Of a stretch of DNA of 64,000 nucleotides, positions 1 to 9,063 are shown piece by piece. A program made the position numbers and the translations under genes. Positions within the stretch are counted from its first letter, which is position 1; the number at the start of each line of letters is the position of its first letter. Under the pieces are notes generated by a model, which saw nothing but the letters and a program-made list of their open reading frames with translations, was not told the DNA's origin and did no database searches. Source of the DNA: Sporothrix humicola (lineage: Eukaryota > Ascomycota > Sordariomycetes > Ophiostomatales > Ophiostomataceae); contig WNYE01000070.1 of assembly GCA_021396245.1 (NCBI GenBank), positions 62,001-126,000 of the forward strand, in the 5' to 3' direction.

Positions 1-1718
1 CAGGAAAAGGGCGATGACAGTGGATCTCATGTGCTCTGGAGCACGAGCATACGCAAGCTCGTACGACGTGACTGTCACAAAGACCTCGGACATGGCACCC
101 AGGGCAACATTTGGGACCTGCCACCAGATGGAAATGGGCGACACATCGTCGCAGGTGCTGGCGTAGTAGCCACTGCAGATGAAGATAAAAGGGTTAGCTT
201 GGAATTTGAAAGAAAGACAAGGGATTGGCATGGGATACATGGGATACGTACCAAGGACTTGTGGCATACACGCGGTATTGAACCACGGCACCGATGACAG
301 ACGATATGATGGCAAGAATGAAACCAGTCAACATCCGAGTGATGCGTCCTACTTTGATGTTTCTACGTGCAAAGAAAGGATAGGCAACTTGCGCTAGGAA
401 GGGGGAGAAAACAATGATGACCAAAGGGTTAAAGTGGCCGAGCAAGTCGTTGGGTGCACCGTTCGAGGTCATGGATGCGCCCTGGTTGCTCGAGGTGGCA
501 CCGACGCCTCCGTCATTGAGTGTCCAGACGGGGATGTAGAGGAAGATCTGGATGGCCTCCCACGTGCGACGGGCATCATCCACGTCCTTTTCCGAGTAGC
601 TGACCCGGATATCTCTTGTAGCATCTCTTGTAGCTAGGACAGATGGCGTCACATTGTGCCAAAAGTTCTTTGCAAAGATATTTGCCTTGCTGGCCTTGAG
701 TGCCGCAGCGGTGATCTTGATAAATCGCGTCAAGTCCGAGCCCTGGGGTGGCGTGCGGATGGTGCGCTTGTACATCACAGCCAGCAGGACAGGGAGCAAA
801 AAGTAAACAATGCCAGGCACCAAGTAGGCAAGCCAGAAGCTCCGGTACTTTTCAATGTACACCACAGCAATCGAGAAGAAGGCGCCGACGTTGATAAAGG
901 CGTAGAAAATCAGCATGATGTGGCTGACCGTTGTCTCGGGATCCACAAGCACCTTCTCGCCCGATTTGAGCACCTTTGTGTACTCGCGCTGGTACTTGTA
1001 CTGATCAATGACGGTCGGGGCGACGTTGGGCTTGAACAGGCCCGCGCCGATGGCCAGCAAAAAGAAGCTGATCAAAAAGGGTGCAACGCCCTTGCCGGCC
1101 TGGAGGACGGCCGGGGCCGCACCACCAATCATGATAATATGGGCAACGCCGCCGATGAGCACACCCCATATGATGGCCTGATAGCGGCCAATCTTGACGT
1201 CGGCAAGCCAGGCGCCAAAGATTGGAATGACATAGGCCAAAAAGGTGAACAAGAGGCCCAGGGCAGATGCTGTCTGTAGACCGAGGTTGAGTGCACCTGC
1301 ATGTCCATTGGGGTTTTTGGGGTTGATGGCGCCCGTTCCGGGACCACCAGCTGGCAGTGGAAACTGGAGATAGTTGTTGAAGGCGGCCTTCACTCCGTAA
1401 TACGAGGCACGCTCGGCCATCTCCACAAAGCACAGAGTCCATGCTGCCAACGGGATCGTATCGTGGATCTTACGGAGCGTATGTCGTTCCTCTTCGGTGG
1501 GAGGCGGATAGGCATCTAGGTCGACGATGCGACCAACAACGTTGTCAACGTTGGTCGCTATCGGCGAGTCATTGTCACCGTTCTTGCCCTCGACGTCAAC
1601 CGCGCTGACGTCTTGGGCAACAGGGGCCACTTTATTTTCGGCTGTAAAAGCATATGATCAGCATATGATCAGCATGTGCTTGTGTTGATATATGGATCCC
1701 AGATATGAACTCACCCAT
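1..1718 (-). CDS. ptr2: PTR2-family proton-coupled di/tripeptide transporter (3' end outside window)
   Basis: Plasma-membrane importer of di- and tripeptides driven by protons (POT/PTR2 family). The protein carries the family signature ERASYYG at about residues 78-84, followed by many hydrophobic segments, an IGAGLFKPNV stretch matching the second POT motif, and a late YELAYARAPEHMRS block near the left edge. I read three coding exons: a 4-nt exon holding only ATG G at 1718-1715, intron 1642-1714 (gtgagt...cag), exon 252-1641, intron 173-251 (gtacgt...ctgcag), and exon 1-172, which continues out of the window. The 4-nt first exon is chosen because the long frame otherwise lacks an ATG (it opens at a GTG) and the splice joins in phase to give MAENKVAP. 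The start has A at -3 and G at +4. Family assignment is firm; substrate range is inferred from the family. Confidence 0.9.
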
Positions 1719-3022
1719 ATTGTACTTGTATGTATGGTCGTGGATAGCCTGGTGTGACAGTGTGCCGTAGCATTTGGCATTTGGCATGGCGGATGTTCAA
1801 AGCAGCGGGCGAACCAAAGAGACGGGAGCTGCCATAATATAAGAATTGAAAAGGACATGTCCATCGTTTGTTCATCGTTTCCCGTGCTATGGCAAGCAGG
1901 AAAGTGTAAAGCAGCATATGAAAGCATGAAAGCACGATATCAACAATATTTGTTACGCCATGTCTACAGCAAGACGAAACAGCATCGATGCTCTGAATTT
2001 GGACTAGACGCCTACATATCTGGGAGGTGGAAGCGAAAGAACCGCATTTCATTGGACCTGCCAATGGCATATCTCTTGGCGTTGACAAAAAAGCAACCTC
2101 TTTGGAAAACGAGTCGAGGAGAACCCTGTATGTCGTACCTTTTGTGCGGTTGGCTGACTGACGCCATTACTAGTGGAATTGATACATATAATGATGAAAT
2201 CCTGAAATCCCCAGACGCATACATCAGTGACTTTGACAAAGCCGAATCACAATCCGAGCCGAAACAATGTTTTCCCCCGTTTACTGTTTGTACAAATAAG
2301 TGCTAGGCCGAGCTTCAGCACATTTCAGGATAGGGTTGATGATAAATCAGATGAACGTTTATTCTTGGCTTGAAATGGGGGGCTGGCCTAATTGACAAGG
2401 TTAGATCCGCTCCGAAGCACAAGTTTAAGGAACGCCACAAGGCTTGCGTGAGCACCTAATGTTTATTCAACGTAGCGTTCCTCTGGGGGCTGTTTTAGCG
2501 CCTACGCCATCAGCTTTTACGTCTTGGCCATTTTGCATTTTGCTGGGGAAATCGCTTCAAACTTTTTTGTACATATATTCATATTGAAAGGCTGCGCGAA
2601 TAAGAGGTTGCATTAGACGTCGATCGGCATTTGTACGACGTGCTCCTTCACAATGGCGGTAGTTTGTACTTGTATCAGATTGACGATTCACACGTGGATT
2701 TATGTGTTGCGATGGAAATATATGTATTCCCAAACTGTCTTGCTTTCCACCACGCAATGACATGGATTAACTCGTGTTTTGTCGTCCTGCGCACCCATGG
2801 ACAGCCTTGAAAAGATTTACATCTCTGACGGTAATCGTGTTGATACCAAATCTGGGTATTCGACAAATAGTGTATAATACAACTCGGATTTACAAAATTG
2901 TGACAAAGGTGCCCTCATCTTTCCGATACACGGCCACTGGACAATACCCAGCTGTGAATCCCACCTGAAATACTGCAATTCTCGAACCCTCGTCCCTCCA
3001 GTTTGCGACCGTGGCTCCAGAG
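1719..3022. other. Intergenic, AT-richer, no supported gene
   Basis: Upstream region of the PTR2 gene and downstream region of the WD40 gene. Short open frames occur on both strands but none has fungal codon bias, a recognisable domain or credible splice sites. I see no repeat or RNA gene. Confidence 0.5.
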
Positions 3023-3282
3023 CTATGGTTTATCACTCTCAGTGCACCAGTGCTGCTTCCACAACCCTATGAAGCCTCCTTTACCGCTCAAAGCCGATAT
3101 TCCATTACCATCTGCGGCAGATAGCTCTCGTGGTTCTGAATCTGAACCCAATGAAGTCAAGCTCCACGATTTGATGGAACCGTCGGCGCCTCCAGCAACG
3201 AGCATGTCTCCAGCGAGATGGAGGAGTGCGACGCGTACTCCCTGCGCTCCATAGCCTTTGAGTATAGCAATGCAGGATCTGT

Positions 3283-3314
<32 letters not shown>

Positions 3315-4105
3315 TAGAGATGTCAGTTCTTGAACCACTTTTCATGAACCACTTTTCACTCAGGACATACGGACAAGTGACATACCCAGTGCTCGGATCC
3401 CACACTCGAATATCGCCGTCGCCGTCCTCGCTACTTGTGGCGATCCGGACCCCGTCGTATTCCACGCCATGGACCCTGCCCCGATGGCCGTGCAGGGTTT
3501 TGAGGCATTCACCTGTACGGGAATTCCACATACGAACCTGGGTGTCGTAGCTGCCAGACACGACCGTGTTGCCGTGGGCTTTGAGGCCTCGGATTTCACC
3601 AGTGTGGCCAACAAACTCGGCTTTTTGGCCAAGAGAGCCAGATGACATGTCCATGTCCCAGGTCCGCAGCGTACCGTTCCGCGCCCCAGATATCACGGTA
3701 TCTTCGTCGAGGAATTGCAAACACCGGACCAGCGATTCGTGGCCTTTGATGGATTGCAGAGGGCCACTGCCACTGTACATCGTGTGAGAATTCGTGCTTT
3801 TTATCAACTTGAAGTTGGAGATTGGGCTCGTCTTACTGGGATCGAGTGTTCAATAAATGGATCTCTCCATTCGCACCGCCAAAGACGATTGTGCTGCCTT
3901 GTCTCGCGAGGCTCCAGACACTATCCACCTTTGCGAGTGTCTCAACCTGCTCCGTCAACAAGTCCAGCTTATAGACGCACCCATTCGCCGATCCGGTGAG
4001 CAGACAATCTTCGCCTTGCACAAATGAAGTGACGGGAGCCAGTTCATCGTATAGTATCTTTGTGAGGGGAGTCTCTCGCGGGGAGAAATCGTCGTTCTGA
4101 TTCAT
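3023..4105 (-). CDS. WD40 beta-propeller protein without F-box
   Basis: Three exons (4105-3837, 3772-3386, 3278-3023) join in phase to about 303 residues. Introns are 3773-3836 (gtaaga...tgtacag) and 3279-3385 (gtatgt, ending in a T-rich tract and acag). Seven WD-like repeats can be laid out along the whole chain, for example GHESLVRCLQF...RTWD and GHTGEIRGLKA...VRMWN, so a complete seven-blade propeller is expected. The repeats resemble those of F-box/WD proteins such as Cdc4 and Met30, but no F-box precedes them: the first in-frame ATG (MNQNDDF) lies about 11 residues before repeat 1. It could be a scaffold in its own right or a 5'-truncated F-box/WD paralogue. The last repeat is degenerate (GFIGLWKQHW). 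It sits between two gene-poor stretches. The fold is clear; the function is unknown. Confidence 0.75.
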
Positions 4106-5000
4106 GTTCACGATAATTAAGATTCTCTTCCAGAGAAGGTGAAAGTAAGGCCTGTTCAGTGGTGGAATTCTTGTTGCTGGAGAGACTATCTGAAAGCAAG
4201 AGCGTATAAGCCATTGACTTGATGAGTCCCGTATAAGTAAAATTCGACACAAGTCTGCCCAATCTAGGCAGCTGAACTGCTTACAGGATCAGGATGCGGG
4301 GAAAGTCACAATTTCATGTTGGCACACAAGTAATTTCCTACTCCCTCATATAAATTAGGCGACAGGAGCGGCTGGACCTTACGTCACTCATTCTCCAGGC
4401 ATCAACAAAAGTTCATGATTTAACATACGTACGATACAACCTGTTTACAAGGCTGTGTTGTAAATACTACACACAAGTAGGAGTTCCCTGTCAGAAATTA
4501 CAAGACAACTTCTTTCTGAGAAATAATCTTCTCGTGTTCCAAACAGAAGCAGAAGATCCGAGTCAGATAGAATTTGCTGTAAGTTTATCACCATGCCCGA
4601 TTCCCAGAGACCAGGTCCATTACTGGCGACTTCTCGTTAGAATTAAATAAATTAGGCGTTCTTTATGTATCCTGCAAGGCAAGACATCAACGTGGTTCAC
4701 CAACTGATCACCAATGATCAGAATGACCATTGGGGGCCAAAATGAACTGATCTGATCCCAGGGGATCAGACGGGAATGATCACAGCTGGATATATAAGAC
4801 TGAGGTCTGAGGCTTCCTTCCAGTAGTGGATAGACGACTGCACAACACATACTAATACAATGGCAGAAGAAGCCAGCCTTGTCGCTTTCTGTGGCCAACG
4901 AAAAGTTCCTCGCTTAACTTCCCTGGGCTCATTTCCGTTAGGATTGATGTATTAGTTCGACACCGCTGCCCAGGTTGAGTCTCCACTCCCCTCAGCACCA
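4106..5000. other. Intergenic, no supported gene
   Basis: Upstream of the WD40 gene. The WD40 frame stays open to about 4252 but without another ATG. Nothing else recognisable. It contains several GATCA-rich short repeats (4699-4780) of no evident meaning. Confidence 0.45.
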
Positions 5001-5365
5001 TGGACACTGGACGACTGCAAGGACGACTGCAAAGCAGCTGTGGACATGGTGCGGCTGCTCACCGCCGACGCCGCCATTTGCGCGGCGACCATCAATGTCC
5101 GCTACCGCCGGCACTACACACCGTTGCACTTGGCCACGTGCTGCAGTCATGTCCAATTTTAATTTTCGCCCTGGTTTGTCGCCGAATTAGACATTAAACG
5201 CATCCATCGACGTGATGGCCATGCTCACACAACTTCTCGGACGATACAGGCCAAGGGGCGAGGATGCACAGTTCGAAGCTCGATGCGCAAAACGCAGCCA
5301 CCCGTGTCGCCATCAAGGGACGAGGCAATGAGTCATTTAGTTGCGACTATTCGAGATGCAGTTAA
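5001..5365 (+). pseudogene. Ankyrin-repeat gene relic
   Basis: Two fragments read like ankyrin repeats but lie in different frames. The first (5001-5162) gives AAVDMVRLLTADAAICAATI followed by YTPLHLATC, the classic TPLHLA turn, then a TAA. The second starts near 5200 with SIDVMAMLTQLLGRYRPRG and EDAQFEA, then continues only after a one-base shift as LDAQNAATRVAIKGRG, ending in TAA at 5363-5365. No ATG or splice pattern joins them. I read this as a decayed ankyrin gene, a family that expands and dies quickly in fungi. An intron between the fragments cannot be excluded, but the shift inside the second repeat still breaks it. Confidence 0.5.
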
Positions 5366-6344
5366 GCGTACATCTCAAACTGCACGATGGTGGTCGACGA
5401 TGGTGGTCGCCTTGAAGGTTTCTCTATGGCTGTGCCGGCACGAGAGGTAAAGGGAGCACAGGGAGCTCAGGGAGCACAGGGGAGCACATCCGCTAAGCAG
5501 GTTGGAGCAGGGACGGCACAGGAGCACGTCTAAAGAAGGAAATTCTCTATGAGGTTTTTCGGGTGGTGGTATATCAGCAGTTCATCGCATTGATTTTCTA
5601 CTTTTCTACCTGAAATCAAGAATTGAATGCCATGTGGCACATAATTTTGAGAGGACGAGGACGAGTAAAAACTGGTGGACTGGGGCTGCATTTTGGATTT
5701 GATGATGGATAATAATAGCTAATAGCATAAACTCAGACAGTTTGCATCGTATCCACGAATGTCAGCTGCATGACCACGTGCTCTATCTGCATCTGTCTAC
5801 AGAGTACTATATGGCCCGTTATATTGACCTGTTCCGCGTTGAACGATTTTCTCCCGGGAAAAGGCAGCTCACATAAATTTTGCATACACTCTGTCCCGGC
5901 TGGTCCAGGTTCTAGCCCCGCCTGCTCTTTTTGCTCTTTTTGCTCTTTTTGCACACTCTGTTTACGGGAGACCTTCCGAGGACAGCGCGGGATGTAAATG
6001 GCAGGCCGCTCATTCTGGAGGCATTTACTCTCGCTTTCTATCCAATCCCACCCTTTGTCATCCTTTGCGGACGACGTACCCCGTGTCCAATGCCTTTGCA
6101 TGCATTTCAGAGTGTGCCATGAATTGGAAAATTGATTGAAAAGGCGGCGGAAGGCAATACGAAATATGGAAAGCTGTATACTTTCCCGCTTCGTGTGGGG
6201 AAATTGAGGGAAAGAAGGGAAATGAAGTTCTGACTTCCGGGTGAGAGCGGCTGCCCAGAATATATAAAGAGGTGGTGATCTTTCATTCTCGATTGTCACC
6301 TTCAACCTCACTCTTCACACATCTCCATCATCTCCCCCACCACA
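5366..6344. other. Intergenic and promoter of the Cip1-like gene
   Basis: Holds a 9-bp period tract (TGCTCTTTT about three times, 5923-5951). CCCCGC at 5916-5921 matches in reverse the SYGGRG consensus for carbon-catabolite repressor CreA/Cre1; a single 6-bp match is weak evidence. A TATA box precedes the downstream gene. Confidence 0.4.
6261..6268 (+). promoter_or_regulatory. TATA box of the Cip1-like gene
   Basis: TATATAAA about 80 nt upstream of the ATG at 6345, a normal position for a strongly inducible fungal gene with a short leader. Confidence 0.6.
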
Positions 6345-7076
6345 ATGTACGCCAAGTCTGCTGCCCTCTTCGCCCTCGCCCTGCTGCCGGGCCTGTCCCT
6401 CGGCCAGGTCTCGGACGACTTCGAGTCCGGCTGGGACCAGACCGCCTGGCCCATCTACGCGCCCTCGTGCAACCAGGGCGGCAAGGTGTCGCTGGACACG
6501 ACGACGGCGCACAGCGGCAAGAATTCCATTCGGGTCGACGGTGCCGGCGGCTTCTGCGGCCACATCTTCTTTGGCACGACAAAGGTGCCCAGCGGCGACG
6601 TCTACGTCCGCACATGGCTCAAGGCCAGCAAGGCCCTGACGTCGTCGCACGTCTCGTTCATTACGATGCCCGACTCGGCCCAAGGTGCTGATAAACACCT
6701 GCGCATTGGCGGACAGAGCCAGATTCTGATGTACAACCGCGAGTCGGACGACGCAACGTTGCCCGACCTCTCGCCCAACGGCATCGCCGCGTCGACCGCC
6801 CTGCCCACCGGCGCCTGGCAGTGCTTCGAGTACCACATCGGCGCCGACGGCACCATCGAGACGTGGCTCAACGGCAAGGCGATTGCCGGCCTGACCAGCA
6901 AGGCGGGCACGGCCAACGCCAACGCGGCGCAGTGGCAGCGCAGCTCTCTGAAACCCAAGATCACGGGCGTCTATTTCGGCTGGGAGTCGTACGGCGGCGA
7001 CACCAACACGTTCTGGTACGACGACGTGTCCATCAGCAGCACGCGTGTCGGCTGTGACGGGAAGGCGGCTGCTTAG
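6345..7076 (+). CDS. cip1: Secreted Cip1-like protein (cellulose-induced protein, lyase fold)
   Basis: Intronless, 243 residues, with a signal peptide (about residues 1-20, ending LSLG before QVSDDFESGW). The mature chain matches Trichoderma reesei Cip1 closely by recognition: DDFESGWDQT near the N-terminus, GHIFFGTTKVP, HLRIGGQSQ, YNRESDDATLPDLSPNGIA, and the final DDVSISSTRVGCD. Cip1 is secreted with cellulases and has a beta-jelly-roll fold related to polysaccharide lyases; weak glucuronan lyase activity has been attributed to it. Unlike T. reesei Cip1 there is no linker or family-1 cellulose-binding module: the protein stops four residues after VGCDG. A TATA box lies 80 nt upstream. The next gene downstream also encodes a secreted wall-active protein. 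Family is certain; the exact activity is not. Confidence 0.92.
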   Translation: MYAKSAALFALALLPGLSLGQVSDDFESGWDQTAWPIYAPSCNQGGKVSLDTTTAHSGKNSIRVDGAGGFCGHIFFGTTKVPSGDVYVRTWLKASKALTSSHVSFITMPDSAQGADKHLRIGGQSQILMYNRESDDATLPDLSPNGIAASTALPTGAWQCFEYHIGADGTIETWLNGKAIAGLTSKAGTANANAAQWQRSSLKPKITGVYFGWESYGGDTNTFWYDDVSISSTRVGCDGKAAA

Positions 7077-9063
7077 GGAGGATGAGAGAATTGGCGAGAG
7101 TATGTGATGGACGAGTCATAGAGTGTACATAGCGGATCATCTGTTGGCATTAAAATCATACATTTATTTTGAATATTTAGACTTTCACCTCTTGCCTATC
7201 GTTCTGACCACATACTATTGTAGATCCTGACATTCTGATTTTCATGATAATCTGGGGATGCCCAATCTGCCGGGACAGACTTTCTGGGAGAAGAGCACGA
7301 CAACAGGCTAAACAGCAGACGGACCATGTTGGGCCTAGAAAGCGCCTAAAGGAGAAAGTGTGCCGTCTCCCCTGTTCTTTTCATTCTACTTTGATTAAGG
7401 CACCGAGAGTACACCGGTTTCATAAATTGGCCTATATCGGATGAGTTAAGACTGATTCCGTTTCTTCTTTCTTCTTTCTTCTTATTTCTTATTTCTTCCT
7501 TCATTCGGGTATCGGTGCCTCTTTCGTATGGTGACAATGAGACCATCACGTGGATTGGCCTTGACTCGACGATATTGGTACTCAAGCTGTCAACGGATTA
7601 TCTGTAGCGGTTGCCGTGCAGAAAAGAGAATCGTCGGAGTATCTCGAGCCGAACACAATCTCGGCCGGCAAGTGGGTAGACTCCTGTGAGATGTGGTGAA
7701 AAAGGAAGGTGATTCTTTACCTCGTCGTTGAGAGCGGGACATTTCCGCAGAGGAATGATAAGAAAAGTGTCGACAAGACCGAAAGAAGAATAGAAGAAAA
7801 AAGAAGTAAAGATGGAAGAATCCATCATCCCATCACACCGCATCGTGGTCCATTACCAGGGCTGCGTGTAATGTAACCACCAAAATCATCGGACGGTCCA
7901 ACCAACGATGCTCCGCGGTTGCAACGGAATATGGCGTCTTTTAAACTGATTTTCAAAATGTCGACTTCTTTTTGTCTTCCTGACTCATGATGTGAACTGG
8001 CCGATATGAATGTGTCAAGGCGTTGGTAGCATTGCCTGGCCCCCAATTCTGGAAGGTCACACCTCTGCAGTGTCGCACCAGTCGCTCCTTCCTTCCACCC
8101 CTGTGGCCATGCTACGACGAGTCATTATGCCCATCCCAAAAGCTCTAGAAGGAAAGTGCAGCCCTGATTCTCACCGACAAAAAGGGTCGGCCCGTCTTGG
8201 CGTGGTCTCGCTTACACCGTGTTGACTACGGTCGACAATCATGGAGACAACAAGATGCATAACTAATTCAATAAAAATCCGAAGCGAACGCATGAATGGC
8301 AGTCTGAATGGCCATGGCCGGTATCGAAGGATTTAGTCGTAGCAGAATGGCTGGTTGGAAGGATCGTGATGTTGGATTGATGGATTTTTGGTCTGGACCG
8401 TTGCATTGTTGGGTCGTGGGATCGTGGGATTGATGGATCGCTGGCGGCTCTTTAGATGAATTGGCCGGAACCGCAACCATCCCCCTGCATCTGGGACAAC
8501 GTGGACAACGCACACGACCATAAGAACCATAAAAAGCTTAACAAGCTTACCTCGAATAAGAATGGAAAGGATGCAGGAGTGGATGCAGTTGCTGCAGGCG
8601 GAGAATTCCGTTGACGGGATGTGTTCCTAGAGGACTGGACCCAACGAACTCAAGTCGCATCACTACTGATGTCGGCGGAATTGAGGAGCACCTTGGGGCG
8701 TCGACTGTCACCGAAGCAGGGAAAGCACCAAAGCACCACGGTGATCCGGCCCGTGGGAATGACCACAGCCTTGTTGGGCTAGACTGGTCTGCTACGTGGT
8801 GGACATGATTATGAGCATGGCTTTGAGCATGGGTTTGAGAGCAATCTCGACCGTATCGGCGTATTCACCGTATCTGGTCTTGATGGGATGCTCATCTTGC
8901 TCACGTCGCCGACATCACGATCATGCTATAAATATGGGTACGGCCAAGTTCTTGGCCGCCGCATGGCAGTCTTGAAGGCATCGGCCAACCTGTCTGCATT
9001 GGCGCATCACACTCCCCTCTTCGACTTTCATCCATTTACCCTCCTTATCCTCTCCTCAACGTC
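7077..9063. other. Intergenic, no supported gene
   Basis: About 2 kb between two secreted-protein genes. It holds a TTC/TTA microsatellite-like tract (7464-7500). Short open frames look random. The right end is the promoter of the esterase gene with a TATA box. Confidence 0.5.
8927..8934 (+). promoter_or_regulatory. TATA box of the esterase gene
   Basis: TATAAATA about 130 nt before the ATG at 9064; followed by a pyrimidine-rich leader (ctcccctcttcg). Confidence 0.45.

Noticed and set aside
5733..6311. 192-codon minus-strand frame upstream of cip1
   Set aside because: Overlaps the cip1 promoter and TATA box, lacks codon bias and contains low-complexity KEQKEQKEQ from a 9-bp repeat.
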